A stretch of DNA of 64,000 nucleotides from Lutibacter sp. B2 (GCA_015686845.1 JADPRS010000015.1:19549-83548); one strand, 5' to 3'; shown: positions 29,115 to 39,086, counted from the stretch's first letter. Notes: generated by a model from the letters alone, not told the origin. Made by a program: numbers and translations.

Positions 29115-29753
29115 GTGAGTATGCAGGGGGAACTACATGGTAAATTTGATATGCTCATTGATGAAGATGTAGTAAAGCATGCTAGTAATGGAAGTATGGA
29201 AGCTCTTGAATACTTGATAAAAAAATATAAAAACTTTGTACGAGCTAAGGCTAGGACATACTTTTTAATTGGTGCAGATAAAGAGGATATTATTCAAGAG
29301 GGAATGATTGGTTTATTTAAGGCAATAAGAGATTATAAATCAGATAAACTATCATCTTTTAGAGCTTTTGCAGAACTTTGTATTACAAGACAAATTATAA
29401 CTGCAATAAAAACAGCTACAAGACAAAAACATATTCCTCTAAATTCTTATATATCACTAAATAAGCCTATATATGATGAAGAATCAGATAGGACATTATT
29501 AGATGTAATCTCTTGTACGAGAATCTCTGATCCAGAAGATTTGATGATTGCAAGAGAAGAATTAACAACTATTGAGGCAAAAATAGGAGAAATTCTAAGT
29601 GAATTAGAGTGGACGGTTCTTATGTCCTATTTGCAAGGAAAGTCTTATCAAGAAATGTCAGCTGACTTAGATAGACATGTAAAATCTATAGATAATGCAT
29701 TACAACGAGTAAAGCGTAAATTAGAAAAATATTTAGAAACAAGAGAAAGTTAA
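29115..29753 (+). CDS. sigH: RNA polymerase sigma factor SigH (sigma-70 family)
   Basis: A 212-residue sigma factor. GTG 29115 is the best start (AGAGGGG nine bases upstream; the ATG at 29121 is too far). Region 2 covers about 25-95 (LEYLIKKYKNFVRAKAR, DIIQEGMIGLFKAIRDY, FAELCITRQIITAI), and region 4 about 150-205 (LSELEWTVLMSYLQGKSYQEMS). In spore formers SigH directs the transition to stationary phase and sporulation. Order rae1-sigH-tuf-rpmG-secE-nusG supports SigH over other sigma factors. Confidence 0.93.
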   Translation: MSMQGELHGKFDMLIDEDVVKHASNGSMEALEYLIKKYKNFVRAKARTYFLIGADKEDIIQEGMIGLFKAIRDYKSDKLSSFRAFAELCITRQIITAIKTATRQKHIPLNSYISLNKPIYDEESDRTLLDVISCTRISDPEDLMIAREELTTIEAKIGEILSELEWTVLMSYLQGKSYQEMSADLDRHVKSIDNALQRVKRKLEKYLETRES

Positions 29754-29755
29754 TG

Positions 29756-29784
29756 TTGACTTTGACGTAGGTTAATAGTAGAAT
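29756..29784 (+). promoter_or_regulatory. Promoter of tRNA-Thr (and tuf)
   Basis: TTGACT (29756-29761), 17 bases, TAGAAT (29779-29784). The predicted start is near 29791, four bases before the mature tRNA. Confidence 0.75.
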
Positions 29785-29794
29785 AAGTAGGAGT

Positions 29795-29871
29795 GCCCAT
29801 GTGGCTCAGTAGGTTAGAGCGTCGCCTTGGTAAGGCGGAGATCGGCGGTTCGAATCCGCTCGTGGGCTCCA
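29795..29871 (+). tRNA. tRNA-Thr (GGT anticodon)
   Basis: A full 77-base cloverleaf: acceptor arms GCCCATG and CGTGGGC, D arm GCTC/GAGC, anticodon stem TCGCC/GGCGG with loop TTGGTAA (anticodon GGT), T arm GGCGG TTCGAAT CCGCT, and an encoded CCA end. The GGT anticodon reads ACC and ACT threonine codons. No terminator separates it from tuf 86 bases downstream. Confidence 0.97.
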
Positions 29872-29944
29872 TAGATATAACAATAATTAAGATACACCCG
29901 GATAAGTTTACTTATATTCATAAAATATACATATAAAAATATAG

Positions 29945-31157
29945 AGGAGGAATAAACATGGCTAAAGCTAAATATGAAAGAACGAAACCGCATGTTAACA
30001 TTGGTACAATTGGTCACGTTGACCACGGTAAAACTACATTAACAGCAGCAATTACAAATACACTAAACAACAGATTTGGAACTGGATCAGCAGTAGCATT
30101 CGATAAAATCGATAAAGCACCAGAAGAGAAAGAAAGAGGAATCACAATCTCAACTGCACACGTTGAGTATGAAAGTCCAAACAGACACTACGCACACGTA
30201 GACTGTCCAGGACATGCTGACTATGTTAAAAACATGATCACAGGAGCAGCGCAAATGGATGGAGCAATCCTAGTTTGTGCAGCAACAGATGGTCCAATGC
30301 CTCAAACAAGAGAGCATATCTTATTATCAAGACAAGTTGGTGTACCATATATCGTAGTATTCATGAACAAATGTGATATGGTAGATGACGAAGAATTATT
30401 AGACTTAGTAGAAATGGAAATAAGAGAATTATTAGATGCATATGAATTCCCAGGAGATGATACACCAATCATCAGAGGTTCAGCATTAGAAGCATTAAAT
30501 CACCCAGAAGGACCATGGGGAGATAAAATCGTAGAATTATTCGAAGCAATCGACGAATATATTCCAGAGCCAGTAAGAGATATTGAAAAACCATTCATCA
30601 TGCCAATAGAGGACGTATTCTCAATCACAGGTAGAGGTACAGTTGCAACAGGTAGAGTTGAAGCAGGAGTATTAAAAGTACAAGATGAAGTAGAACTTGT
30701 AGGATTAATGGAAACACCAAGAAAAGTAATCGTAACAGGAGTAGAAATGTTCAGAAAATTATTAGATCAAGCACAAGCTGGAGATAATATCGGAGCATTA
30801 ATGAGAGGTATTCAAAGAGATGAGATTGAAAGAGGACAAGTATTAGCTAAGCCTGGAACAATTCATCCACATACAAAATTCACAGCAGAAGTATATGTAC
30901 TAAAGAAAGAAGAAGGTGGAAGACATACTCCGTTCTTTAAAGGATATAGACCACAATTCTACTTTAGAACAACAGATATCACAGGAGCATGTGAACTTCC
31001 AGAGGGAGTAGAAATGTGTATGCCAGGAGATAATATCACAATGGAAATTGAACTAATCAACCCAATCGCAATCCAAGAAGGATTAAGATTTGCTATCCGT
31101 GAGGGTGGAAGAACAGTTGGAGCAGGTGTTGTTGCTAAAATTGTTGAATAATTTGAT
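29945..31157 (+). repeat. tuf duplicate block, copy 1
   Basis: From AGGAGGAATAAAC before the start codon to TTTGAT after the stop, the sequence matches 46315-47527; reading the two side by side I found no base difference. Flanking sequences are unrelated, so the identity stops sharply at both ends. Confidence 0.9.
29958..31151 (+). CDS. tuf: Elongation factor Tu, copy 1
   Basis: A 397-residue EF-Tu with GHVDHGKT (19-26), switch [21 protein letters not shown] with the catalytic His retained, NKCDM, and two C-terminal beta-barrel domains. It delivers aminoacyl-tRNA to the ribosome. The protein is identical to copy 2 at 46328. Codon choice is visibly narrower than in neighbours (many ATC, ACA, GTA, CCA, AGA codons), as expected for a very highly expressed gene. 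AGAGGAGGAATAAAC precedes the ATG. It probably shares a transcript with tRNA-Thr. Confidence 0.98.
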   Translation: MAKAKYERTKPHVNIGTIGHVDHGKTTLTAAITNTLNNRFGTGSAVAFDKIDKAPEEKERGITISTAHVEYESPNRHYAHVDCPGHADYVKNMITGAAQMDGAILVCAATDGPMPQTREHILLSRQVGVPYIVVFMNKCDMVDDEELLDLVEMEIRELLDAYEFPGDDTPIIRGSALEALNHPEGPWGDKIVELFEAIDEYIPEPVRDIEKPFIMPIEDVFSITGRGTVATGRVEAGVLKVQDEVELVGLMETPRKVIVTGVEMFRKLLDQAQAGDNIGALMRGIQRDEIERGQVLAKPGTIHPHTKFTAEVYVLKKEEGGRHTPFFKGYRPQFYFRTTDITGACELPEGVEMCMPGDNITMEIELINPIAIQEGLRFAIREGGRTVGAGVVAKIVE

Positions 31158-31165
31158 CCATTAAT

Positions 31166-31205
31166 AAGAGGACTAGGATTGATTACTAAGCCTAGTCCTC
31201 TTGAA
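31166..31205 (+). terminator. Hairpin terminator after tuf copy 1
   Basis: AAGAGGACTAGG (31166-31177) and CCTAGTCCTCTT (31191-31202) form a perfect 12-bp stem. Only a short T stretch follows, so termination may be partial. Confidence 0.65.
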
Positions 31206-31362
31206 ATGAAAGTAGATGTCAATAATTGGTTTTATAATGAGATTGTTTCAAAATGGACAAAATAAGCATAGAGAAAAAAATAAGAATGTTTTTGTGTTTT
31301 TTTCTGTGTTCTTGTTATTTTAATAATGAATATCAAAAAAAAAGTTGTAAACAAAAACTATA

Positions 31363-31391
31363 TTGACATTTACGGACAAATGTGATAATTT
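31363..31391 (+). promoter_or_regulatory. Promoter of the rpmG-secE-nusG operon
   Basis: TTGACA (31363-31368), 17 bases, TAATTT (31386-31391); an alternative -10 GATAAT (31384-31389) has 15-base spacing. It lies in the 325-base gap between tuf and rpmG. Past it, TGCGT (31422) and ACGCA (31451) can pair in the leader. The rest of the gap, 31206-31362, is AT-rich with only an imperfect hairpin near 31275-31320. Confidence 0.65.
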
Positions 31392-31476
31392 TATTAGGTG
31401 ATGATGGGATAATGAGATATCTGCGTCGACTTGCAAGGTAATTTAAATAAACGCAAAAGCTGTAGGAGGTGTAAGC

Positions 31477-31626
31477 ATGAGAGTTAAGGTGACTTTAGCT
31501 TGTACAGAGTGTAAACAAAGAAATTATCATACTATGAAAAATAAGAAAAACAATCCAGATAGAATGGAAATGAACAAATATTGTAAATTCTGTAAAGTTC
31601 ATACAACACATAAAGAAACTAAGTAA
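31477..31626 (+). CDS. rpmG: 50S ribosomal protein L33, zinc-binding form
   Basis: A 49-residue protein from ATG 31477 (GTAGGAGGTG upstream). It begins [17 protein letters not shown] and ends with a CKFC pair, so all four zinc-ligand cysteines (CxxC, CxxC) are present, the C+ form of L33. It precedes secE as in most Firmicutes. Confidence 0.96.
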   Translation: MRVKVTLACTECKQRNYHTMKNKKNNPDRMEMNKYCKFCKVHTTHKETK

Positions 31627-31687
31627 TCCTTTGTTTAAAATGTAGAATTTGAAGAATAACATAAAGGATAAGGATGTGGATTATTGT

Positions 31688-31906
31688 ATGGCAGTACAAA
31701 CCAATGCAAATAAGTTAGATAAAACTAAAAGCAATGGAAAGTTCTTTAAGTATGTAAGAGCGGAACTTAAAAAAGTAATTTGGCCAACTAAGAAAGAATT
31801 GACATCGTATACTTCAGTTGTAATAACTACAAGTGTAATTGCATCAGTGGTAATTTGGGCGGCTGATACAATATTTGGAAAGGCTCTTCAGATAATCATT
31901 AAATAG
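31688..31906 (+). CDS. secE: Preprotein translocase subunit SecE
   Basis: ATG 31688 gives 72 residues. An in-frame TTG at 31649 would add 13 residues but has no ribosome site; the ATG itself has only a weak one (AAGGATGTGG). The cytosolic amphipathic part ends in AELKKVIWPTKKEL (about 26-39), the conserved SecE motif, followed by one membrane segment (about 43-65). With SecY (57246) it forms the export channel. Confidence 0.93.
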   Translation: MAVQTNANKLDKTKSNGKFFKYVRAELKKVIWPTKKELTSYTSVVITTSVIASVVIWAADTIFGKALQIIIK

Positions 31907-31919
31907 TGAGGGATCAAAT

Positions 31920-32441
31920 ATGTCAGAAACGGCAAAGTGGTATGTGGTACATACTTATTCTGGACATGAAAATAAGGTGAAAGCAAACATTGAAAAACTT
32001 GTCGAGAATAGGTGTATGGAAGATATTATAATGGAAGTAAATGTACCTACAGAAGAAAATATAGAAATTAAAAATGGTAAGAAAAAAGTTAAACAAAAGA
32101 AAATTTTCCCTGGATATGTCATTATAAAAATGATTATGAATGATGAGTCATGGTATGTGGTTAGAAATACAAGAGGTGTTACAGGATTTGTTGGACCTGG
32201 ATCGAAACCGATTCCTTTAAGCGATGAAGAAGTTAAGAATATGGGGATTGAAAAAACAATCACAGAGATTGATATGATTGTAGGCGATACAATAAAAGTT
32301 ATATCAGGCCCATTCGAAAGTTTTATTGGAGCTATAAAGGAAATAAACATGGAAAAGCAAACTTTAAAAGCTTTGATTTCTATGTTTGGAAGAGAAACAC
32401 CTGTTGAATTAGATTTTGTACAGGTAGAAAAATTATCATAA
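31920..32441 (+). CDS. nusG: Transcription termination/antitermination factor NusG
   Basis: A 173-residue protein with an N-terminal NGN domain (AKWYVVHTYSGHENKVK at about 5-21, KIFPGYVIIKM near 60-70) and a C-terminal KOW domain (VGDTIKVISGPFESFIGAI, near 121-139). It binds the RNA polymerase clamp and links transcription to translation or Rho. It lies 13 bases after secE. Confidence 0.96.
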   Translation: MSETAKWYVVHTYSGHENKVKANIEKLVENRCMEDIIMEVNVPTEENIEIKNGKKKVKQKKIFPGYVIIKMIMNDESWYVVRNTRGVTGFVGPGSKPIPLSDEEVKNMGIEKTITEIDMIVGDTIKVISGPFESFIGAIKEINMEKQTLKALISMFGRETPVELDFVQVEKLS

Positions 32442-32523
32442 GTTTAAAAAGCTATTTAGCTTTTAATATAAAAAATATAGTTATAGTATAGATACTATAC
32501 GAAATATATGAGGAGGTGCACTA

Positions 32524-32949
32524 ATGGCTAAAAAAGTTACAGGATACGTTAAATTACAAATTCCTGCAGGTAAAGCAACTCCAGCGCCACCAGTAGGTCC
32601 AGCGCTTGGACAACAAGGTGTAAATATCATGCAGTTCTGTAAAGAGTTCAATGCAAAAACTGCAGATCAACCTGGAATGATTATACCAGTAGTAATTACA
32701 GTTTACCAAGATAGATCATTTACATTCATTACGAAGACACCACCTGCAGCTGTTTTACTTAAAAAAGCAGCAGGTATAGAGAGTGCTTCTGGTGAGCCAA
32801 ATAGAACTAAAGTGGCTACCATATCAATTGATAAGGTGAAAGAAATTGCTGAATTAAAAATGCCTGATTTAAATGCAGCGAATATAGAATCTGCTATGAG
32901 CATGATTAAAGGAACTGCAAGAAGTATGGGTATTATTGTAGAAGAATAA
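32524..32949 (+). CDS. rplK: 50S ribosomal protein L11
   Basis: A 141-residue L11 with the N-terminal proline-rich factor-binding domain ([27 protein letters not shown], about 20-46) and the C-terminal rRNA-binding domain ending in [12 protein letters not shown]. It binds the GTPase centre of 23S rRNA and is needed for the stringent response. An inverted repeat TATAGTA/TACTATA (32481-32498) lies in the 82-base gap before it. TGAGGAGGTG precedes the ATG. Confidence 0.97.
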   Translation: MAKKVTGYVKLQIPAGKATPAPPVGPALGQQGVNIMQFCKEFNAKTADQPGMIIPVVITVYQDRSFTFITKTPPAAVLLKKAAGIESASGEPNRTKVATISIDKVKEIAELKMPDLNAANIESAMSMIKGTARSMGIIVEE

Positions 32950-32968
32950 ATTATTTTAAATGCAAATC

Positions 32969-33004
32969 GCGTGGGAGGTAATCTCATAAACCGTTAAAAC
33001 CACA
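32969..33004 (+). promoter_or_regulatory. Probable L1-binding regulatory site between rplK and rplA
   Basis: GTGGGAGG (32971-32978) and ACCAC (32999-33003) can pair at their ends (GTGG/CCAC) around an AACCG-containing interior, just before the rplA ribosome site. The GUGGGAG element resembles the L1 site of 23S rRNA that L1 mRNA sites mimic. Feedback by L1 on rplKA translation is inferred from family knowledge. Confidence 0.55.
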
Positions 33005-33019
33005 AAGGAGGCAAATAAC

Positions 33020-33718
33020 ATGGCAAAAAGAGGCAAAAGATATCAAGAAAGTATAAAACTTATCGATAAAACTGCTTTGTATGATGTTGAAGCAGGATTG
33101 AAATTAGTAGTAGATACTGCTAAAGCAAAGTTCGATGAGACGATTGAGGCGCACGTAAAATTAGGTGTTGACTCAAGACATGCGGACCAACAAGTAAGAG
33201 GTGCTATTGTATTACCACACGGAACAGGAAAGACTAAAAGAGTTTTAGTTTTTGCTAAGGGTGAAAAGGTAAGAGAAGCTGAAGCAGCTGGAGCAGATTT
33301 TGTTGGTGCAGAAGATATGATTGAAAAAATTCAAAAAGAAAACTGGTTTGATTTTGATGTAATCGTTGCTACACCAGATATGATGGGTCTTGTAGGAAGA
33401 CTTGGTAGAGTATTAGGACCAAAGGGTTTAATGCCTAATCCAAAATCTGGAACAGTTACTTTTGATGTTGAAAAAGCAATCAACGAAATTAAAGCAGGTA
33501 AAGTTGAATATAGATTAGATAAAACAAATATCATCCACGTATCAATTGGAAAAGCATCATTTGGAGCTGAAAAGCTAAATGAAAACTTCAATGTATTAAT
33601 GGAGGCTATTGTAAAAGCGAAACCAGCGGCTGCTAAAGGTCAATACCTAAGAAGTGTTGCAGTAACAAGCACAATGGGTCCTGGGATCAAAATGAACCCA
33701 ACGAAAATTATGGGATAA
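33020..33718 (+). CDS. rplA: 50S ribosomal protein L1
   Basis: A 232-residue two-domain L1 of normal length, with the [21 protein letters not shown] block near 121-141 and the [11 protein letters not shown]-terminal motif. It forms the L1 stalk that moves deacylated tRNA out of the E site and often represses its own mRNA. AAAGGAGG precedes ATG 33020. Confidence 0.97.
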   Translation: MAKRGKRYQESIKLIDKTALYDVEAGLKLVVDTAKAKFDETIEAHVKLGVDSRHADQQVRGAIVLPHGTGKTKRVLVFAKGEKVREAEAAGADFVGAEDMIEKIQKENWFDFDVIVATPDMMGLVGRLGRVLGPKGLMPNPKSGTVTFDVEKAINEIKAGKVEYRLDKTNIIHVSIGKASFGAEKLNENFNVLMEAIVKAKPAAAKGQYLRSVAVTSTMGPGIKMNPTKIMG

Positions 33719-33737
33719 TTTGCTTTTATAATAATGA

Positions 33738-33766
33738 TTGACATCTATTTAATGAGATGATATAAT
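33738..33766 (+). promoter_or_regulatory. Consensus promoter of rplJL
   Basis: TTGACA (33738-33743), exactly 17 bases, TATAAT (33761-33766): a full match to the sigma-A consensus. Transcription would start near 33773, ahead of the L10 leader. Confidence 0.93.
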
Positions 33767-33802
33767 CGTTTTTGTTGTTAAGAAATTAAATACAATTATA
33801 AA

Positions 33803-33915
33803 CCGTAGACAGTAGGTACCGTAAAGGTTTAAAGATTACCTGCCTAGGTAGAACTATAGATTCTAAGAAACTTTAGAACCTCTCTATGTCTACGGTAGAG
33901 AGGTTCTGTTATTTA
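33803..33915 (+). promoter_or_regulatory. L10 leader RNA with attenuator
   Basis: A terminator hairpin is formed by AGAACCTCTCTA (33875-33886) and TAGAGAGGTTCT (33896-33907), followed by a T-rich GTTATTTAT. Its nine-base loop TGTCTACGG (33887-33895) is exactly complementary to CCGTAGACA (33803-33811), which can close the leader. The layout fits the known L10(L12)4-responsive leader upstream of rplJ in Firmicutes. Confidence 0.88.
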
Positions 33916-33967
33916 TATGACAGAACTCACTGAGCAATTTAAAATTGCAGAGGAGGTGGACATCTAC

Positions 33968-34465
33968 ATGTCAAAAAACTTAGAGACAAAACAACAGTTT
34001 GTAGACGAAATTAAAGGAAAATTTGAAAAAGCACAATCAGCTGTAATTGTTGACTACAGAGGTTTAACTGTGGAAGAAGTTACTCAATTAAGAAAGAATA
34101 TGAGAGAAGCTGGTGTGGAATATAAAGTATATAAAAATACTTTAATGAGAAGAGCTGCAAAAGGTACGGCATTTGAAGCATTAACAGAAAGTTTAACAGG
34201 ACCAAACGCTGTAGCTTTTGGATATGAAGACGCTGTAATTCCAGCAAAAATCTTAAATGACTTTGCAAAAGAGCATAAGGCATTAGAATTAAAAGCAGGA
34301 GTTATTGACGGTGAATATTACGGTATTGATACTATTAAGGAAATTGCAGAAATACCATCTAGAGACGTATTAATTGCTAAATTCCTTGGAAGCATCCAGT
34401 CACCATTATCTAAATTTGCTTGTGTACTTAAAGCAATCGCTGATAAAAATGAAGAAGTAGCATAA
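33968..34465 (+). CDS. rplJ: 50S ribosomal protein L10
   Basis: ATG 33968 follows GAGGAGGTGG by nine bases and gives 165 residues beginning [15 protein letters not shown]; an in-frame start at 33917 would overlap the leader. The N-terminal rRNA-binding domain includes [17 protein letters not shown] (near 27-43), and the C-terminal helix that carries L7/L12 dimers is present. It forms the stalk base and binds the leader RNA above. Confidence 0.95.
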   Translation: MSKNLETKQQFVDEIKGKFEKAQSAVIVDYRGLTVEEVTQLRKNMREAGVEYKVYKNTLMRRAAKGTAFEALTESLTGPNAVAFGYEDAVIPAKILNDFAKEHKALELKAGVIDGEYYGIDTIKEIAEIPSRDVLIAKFLGSIQSPLSKFACVLKAIADKNEEVA

Positions 34466-34497
34466 TTATTATTTAAAAATTCCGGAGGTGTACTAAA

Positions 34498-34857
34498 ATG
34501 ACAAAAGATCAAATTATTGAAGCGGTAAAAGGTATGACAGTTCTTGAGTTAAATGAATTAGTTAAAGCGTGTGAGGAAGAATTTGGAGTTTCAGCAGCAG
34601 CAGCAGCAGCACCAGCAGCAGCAGCAGGTGGCGCAGCAGAAGAAAAAACTGAGTTTGACGTAATTCTAGCTAGCGCTGGAACACAAAAAATCAAAGTAAT
34701 CAAAGCAGTAAGAGAAATTACAGGATTAGGATTAAAAGAAGCTAAAGCAGTAGTTGATGGAGCTCCAGGAACATTAAAAGAAGGAATTTCTAAAGATGAA
34801 GCAGAAGCTATGAAAGTGAAGTTAGAAGAAGTTGGAGCAGTTGTAGAAGTTAAATAA
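34498..34857 (+). CDS. rplL: 50S ribosomal protein L7/L12
   Basis: A 119-residue stalk protein. The N-terminal dimerisation part (about 1-32) is followed by an alanine-rich hinge ([14 protein letters not shown]) encoded largely by GCA repeats, then the factor-binding C-terminal domain with [15 protein letters not shown] (near 78-92). It recruits EF-Tu, EF-G, IF2 and release factors. CCGGAGGTG precedes ATG 34498. Confidence 0.97.
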   Translation: MTKDQIIEAVKGMTVLELNELVKACEEEFGVSAAAAAAPAAAAGGAAEEKTEFDVILASAGTQKIKVIKAVREITGLGLKEAKAVVDGAPGTLKEGISKDEAEAMKVKLEEVGAVVEVK

Positions 34858-34880
34858 TTAAATGATTAAATAATAAAAAT

Positions 34881-34920
34881 AAAAAGGACTCTGGAGAAAT
34901 CCAGAGTACCTTTTTATCTT
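34881..34920 (+). terminator. Intrinsic terminator after rplL
   Basis: AAAAAGG-ACTCTGG and CCAGAGT-ACCTTTTT form a strong stem around AGAAAT, followed by TTTTTATCTTTTTT. It separates rplJL from rpoBC. Confidence 0.92.
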
Positions 34921-35046
34921 TTTTACAGTTTAATAATAGGCAGTACATGCATAAAAAATAAAGCAAGCTTTTTCAATCTTGCTTTAGAAAAATAAAATAA
35001 ACATATTAAAAAACACACAACAACATTATAACACAAAAATCTATGG

Positions 35047-35075
35047 TTGACAATAGTTAATGTTTATGATAGCAT
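35047..35075 (+). promoter_or_regulatory. Promoter of rpoBC
   Basis: TTGACA (35047-35052), 17 bases, TAGCAT (35070-35075). The start near 35082 gives a leader of about 260 bases. Confidence 0.75.
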
Positions 35076-35180
35076 TATATATTGCCATGGGTGGCAAAAA
35101 AAAATTTTGTATAAGAGTAAATTTATTTGGATATAGTATGAATTATTAGATATAGTATGCATTAAAAATTAGGATTATAC

Positions 35181-35217
35181 TGTTATTTTTAAATAACAAC
35201 CTTATATAAAGGTTGTT
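35181..35217 (+). promoter_or_regulatory. Mutually exclusive hairpins in the rpoB leader, possible attenuator
   Basis: TGTTATTT (35181-35188) pairs with AAATAACA (35191-35198), while AACAACCTT (35195-35203) pairs with AAGGTTGTT (35209-35217). The two stems share 35195-35198 and cannot form together in full. Only TTTAT-type sequence follows, so termination would be weak. Confidence 0.45.
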
Positions 35218-35343
35218 TATATGAATATAATTATGAAAAAAACATCTTTTCCTTATACTTGAATGAGACCGCTTTATGTATTACATAGAAGTGTTTCATA
35301 TATTTTGTTAAGAGTTTTTATATTACTACAAGGGGTGAAAAAT

Positions 35344-38300
35344 ATGCCACATCCTATTCAGGTCGGAAAAAGAACTAGAATGAGTTATTCAAAAATTGAA
35401 GAAGTAGCACAAATGCCGAATCTTATTCAAATCCAATGTGCATCGTATGAGTGGTTTTTAGAAAAAGGGCTAAGTGAAGTTTTTGAAGACATTTCACCAA
35501 TACAAGATTATACTGGAAATTTAATCTTAGAATTCGTGGGATATTCACTAGATGGAAAACCAAAGTACGATATTGCAGAATGCAAAGAAAGAGATGTAAC
35601 TTATGCTGCACCACTTAAGGTTAAAGTAAGACTTATTAATAAAGAAACTGGAGAAGTAAAAGAACAAGAAGTGTTTATGGGAGATTTCCCTCTTATGACA
35701 GAAACAGGTACATTTATTATAAATGGAGCTGAAAGGGTTATTGTAACGCAACTTGTAAGATCTCCAGGACCTTATTATGCAATGGAAATTGATAAGACAG
35801 GAAAAAAATTATACTCCACTACTGTAATCCCTAATCGAGGAGCTTGGTTAGAATACGAGACAGACTCTAATGATATTATATCAGTGAGAGTAGACAGAAC
35901 TAGAAAACAGCCTATGACAGTACTGTTAAGAGCATTAGGATTTACAACGGATGCAGAAATACTTGCGTTATTTGGAGAAGATGAGCGCTTAATGCGTACC
36001 TTAGACAAAGATAGTACGAAAACACCAGAAGAAGGATTAGTCGAAATCTATAAGAAACTTAGACCAGGTGAACCACCTACTGTAGACAGTGCGAGATCTC
36101 TTATAGATTCATTGTTTTTTGATCCAAAGAGATATGATCTAGCAAAGGTAGGACGTTATAAATATAATAAAAAGCTAGGAATTGTAAATAGAATTGCAGG
36201 TAAAATATCAACTGAAAATGTGATCCATCCAGATACAGGTGAAATTTATGTAGAAGAAGGACAGAAGATTACTAGAGAATTAGCTGTTAAAATTGAAAAT
36301 GCTGGAATCAAGAGGGTTTCTATTTTAGATGACGAAGACAAGGTTGTAAAGGTTATAGGTAATCACTTTGTAGATATCAAGAAACATATCAATTTTAGCA
36401 TAGAGGATTTGAATATTGAAGATAGAGTTCACTATCCAGTACTTAAAGAAATTTTAGAACAATATTCAGATGAAAGTGATATCAAAGAAGCGTTAAAAGA
36501 GAGAAAGAAAGAGTTATCTCCCAAAAATGTAATTGTTGATGATATGATTGCATCTATAAGTTATATTTTAAATCTTGGACATGAAATCGGCGTTATCGAT
36601 GATATTGATCATTTAGGAAATAGAAGATTACGTTCTGTTGGAGAGTTATTACAAAATCAGTTCAGAATTGGTTTGTCTAGAATGGAAAGAGTCGTGAAAG
36701 AAAGAATGACCATTCAAGATGTGGATGTTATAACACCACAAGCGCTTATCAACATTAGACCCGTAGCTGCATCTATTAAAGAATTCTTTGGTAGCAGTCA
36801 ATTATCTCAATTTATGGATCAAACAAATCCACTTGCAGAACTTACGCATAAACGAAGATTATCTGCATTAGGACCTGGAGGATTGTCTCGTGAGAGAGCA
36901 GGCTTTGAGGTTCGTGACGTTCATCATTCTCACTACGGACGTATGTGTCCTATTGAAACGCCTGAGGGACCGAATATCGGGTTAATTGGTTCACTTACTA
37001 CGTACGGAAGAATCAATGAATATGGATTTATTGAAGCACCTTATAGAATCGTAGATAAAGAAAGAGGAATTGTTACAGAGGAAATTCAGTATCTTACTGC
37101 GGATGAAGAAGATGTATTCATTGTAGGTCAATCAAATGAGCCTTTAGATGAAGAAGGAAGATTTGTGAATAGAAGGATTACATCTAGAACGCAATATGGA
37201 GAAATAGATGTAGTTCCAAAAGAAGAAGTAGATTATGTAGAGGTAACACCGAAACAAATGGTTTCTGTGGCAACCGCTATGATACCGTTCTTAGAAAACG
37301 ACGATGCTAACCGTGCCCTTATGGGATCGAACATGCAACGACAAGCCGTTCCTTTAGTTAAATCAGAGTCACCTATTATCGGGACGGGTATGGAGTATAT
37401 TGCTGGTAGAGATTCTGGTGTAGTGATCTTAGCTAAGAATGCTGGAACAATTGAAAGAGTATCAGCAGATGAGATTTTAGTAAGAAGAGATTCTGATAAA
37501 GGATTAGACCGATATAAATTACTTAAATTTAAACGTTCTAACCAAGGAACATGTTTTAATCAAAGGCCGATTGTTAGCAAAGGGGAACATGTTGACGAAG
37601 GAGAGCCGATGGCAGATGGACCTTCTACAGACCATGGTGAAATAGCTTTAGGAACGAATATATTAATAGGGTTCATGACATGGGAAGGATATAACTTTGA
37701 GGATGCAATTCTTCTTAATGAAAAACTAGTTATGGAGGATCGATTATCTTCTATACATATAGAAGAATATGAATCTGAAGCTAGAGATACAAAATTAGGA
37801 CCAGAGGAAATAACAAGAGATATTCCAAATGTAGGGGAAGAATCTCTAAAAGATTTAGATGAAAGAGGAATCATAAGAGTTGGTGCTGAAGTTAAACCAG
37901 GAGATATGCTTGTAGGAAAGGTTACTCCGAAAGGGGAAACAGAACTGACGGCAGAAGAAAGATTATTAAGAGCAATCTTTGGTGAAAAAGCTAGAGAAGT
38001 AAGAGATACTTCTTTAAGAGTACCGCATGGTGAATCTGGAATTATTGTGGATGTAAATGTATTCACAAGAGAAAACGGAGATGAACTTCCACCAGGTGTG
38101 AATATTCTTGTTAGATGTTATATTGCCAAGAAAAGAAAAATAAATGTTGGAGATAAAATGGCCGGACGTCATGGTAATAAAGGGGTTATTTCAAGAATTT
38201 TACCAGAAGAAGACATGCCGTTTTTAGAGGATGGAACGCCACTACAGATTGTACTTAATCCACTAGGGGTACCATCTCGTATGAATATCGGGCAGGTACT

Positions 38301-39033
38301 TGAAATTCATTTAGGACTTGCTGCTAAAAAGTTAGGATGGAGAGTTGCTACGCCTGTATTTGATGGTGCACATGAGGAAGATATTAGAAAAGCCTTAAAC
38401 GCTGCAGGATATCCAGAAGATGGAAAGATACAATTGAGAGATGGTAGAACTGGAGAATATTTTGATAATAAGGTTACAGTAGGATACATGTATATGCTAA
38501 AACTTCATCACTTGGTTGATGACAAGATCCATGCACGTAGTACAGGACCTTATTCATTAGTTACACAACAACCGCTTGGTGGTAAGGCTCAATTCGGAGG
38601 ACAAAGATTTGGAGAGATGGAGGTTTGGGCACTTGAAGCATATGGTGCGGCTCATACTCTTCAAGAGATATTGACAGTAAAATCCGATGATGTGGTAGGA
38701 CGTGTTAAGGCATATGAGGCTATTGTAAAAGGTGAAAATATTCCAGAACCAGGAGTTCCAGAATCATTTAAGGTTCTTATAAAAGAATTACAAAGTTTGG
38801 CATTAGATATAACTGTAATGACAAGTGATGATACTGAAGTTGAAATTAAAGAATCAATTGACGAAGAAATAGGAAATTTAGAGGATATACTTGAAAGTGA
38901 TCAATATGAATCTTATCAAGAACCTGTAGAGGAACCAGAAGAAGAAATAGAAGAAGTAGATGAAGTAGAAATAGAATTAGATGATATTAAGTTAGAGAGT
39001 TTGAATGAATATGAAACTTATGATGAAATTTAA
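35344..39033 (+). CDS. rpoB: DNA-directed RNA polymerase subunit beta
   Basis: ATG 35344 follows AAGGGGTG and gives 1229 residues starting [18 protein letters not shown]; an in-frame extension to 35263 has no site. The rifampicin pocket near 481-515 ([20 protein letters not shown]) has the wild-type Asp, His and Ser residues. The [24 protein letters not shown] and [10 protein letters not shown] blocks are present. A strongly acidic tail of about 40 residues (from EEPEEEIEE) closes the protein. It forms the catalytic core with RpoC (39087). Confidence 0.98.
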   Translation: MPHPIQVGKRTRMSYSKIEEVAQMPNLIQIQCASYEWFLEKGLSEVFEDISPIQDYTGNLILEFVGYSLDGKPKYDIAECKERDVTYAAPLKVKVRLINKETGEVKEQEVFMGDFPLMTETGTFIINGAERVIVTQLVRSPGPYYAMEIDKTGKKLYSTTVIPNRGAWLEYETDSNDIISVRVDRTRKQPMTVLLRALGFTTDAEILALFGEDERLMRTLDKDSTKTPEEGLVEIYKKLRPGEPPTVDSARSLIDSLFFDPKRYDLAKVGRYKYNKKLGIVNRIAGKISTENVIHPDTGEIYVEEGQKITRELAVKIENAGIKRVSILDDEDKVVKVIGNHFVDIKKHINFSIEDLNIEDRVHYPVLKEILEQYSDESDIKEALKERKKELSPKNVIVDDMIASISYILNLGHEIGVIDDIDHLGNRRLRSVGELLQNQFRIGLSRMERVVKERMTIQDVDVITPQALINIRPVAASIKEFFGSSQLSQFMDQTNPLAELTHKRRLSALGPGGLSRERAGFEVRDVHHSHYGRMCPIETPEGPNIGLIGSLTTYGRINEYGFIEAPYRIVDKERGIVTEEIQYLTADEEDVFIVGQSNEPLDEEGRFVNRRITSRTQYGEIDVVPKEEVDYVEVTPKQMVSVATAMIPFLENDDANRALMGSNMQRQAVPLVKSESPIIGTGMEYIAGRDSGVVILAKNAGTIERVSADEILVRRDSDKGLDRYKLLKFKRSNQGTCFNQRPIVSKGEHVDEGEPMADGPSTDHGEIALGTNILIGFMTWEGYNFEDAILLNEKLVMEDRLSSIHIEEYESEARDTKLGPEEITRDIPNVGEESLKDLDERGIIRVGAEVKPGDMLVGKVTPKGETELTAEERLLRAIFGEKAREVRDTSLRVPHGESGIIVDVNVFTRENGDELPPGVNILVRCYIAKKRKINVGDKMAGRHGNKGVISRILPEEDMPFLEDGTPLQIVLNPLGVPSRMNIGQVLEIHLGLAAKKLGWRVATPVFDGAHEEDIRKALNAAGYPEDGKIQLRDGRTGEYFDNKVTVGYMYMLKLHHLVDDKIHARSTGPYSLVTQQPLGGKAQFGGQRFGEMEVWALEAYGAAHTLQEILTVKSDDVVGRVKAYEAIVKGENIPEPGVPESFKVLIKELQSLALDITVMTSDDTEVEIKESIDEEIGNLEDILESDQYESYQEPVEEPEEEIEEVDEVEIELDDIKLESLNEYETYDEI

Positions 39034-39086
39034 GATAAATTTTGTTGAATGTTATTACTAATCCATAACGAAGGGGGAGAAACTCC

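Larger units (their letters stand above)
34921..35343 (+). other. Long leader/intergenic region upstream of rpoB
   Basis: Over 400 bases without a gene. Contents: a hairpin (AAAGCAAG/CTTGCTTT, 34960-34985) oriented like a - strand terminator; a promoter at 35047; a hairpin at the predicted transcript start (35082-35097); two copies of GATATAGTATG at 35130 and 35149; and overlapping hairpins at 35181-35217. In Bacillus, ybxB lies between rplL and rpoB; it is absent here. Confidence 0.6.

Noticed and set aside
31649..31687. TTG-initiated N-terminal extension of SecE
   Set aside because: No ribosome site and SecE of 72 residues from ATG 31688 is the normal size.
34960..34985. Hairpin AAAGCAAG/CTTGCTTT as a second rplL terminator
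   Set aside because: On the + strand it is preceded by A residues and not followed by T; it would act on - strand transcripts, but no - strand gene is present.
37560..38066. - strand ORF of 168 codons inside rpoB
   Set aside because: Antisense shadow of the conserved beta subunit; Ser/Ile-rich composition and no start signals.
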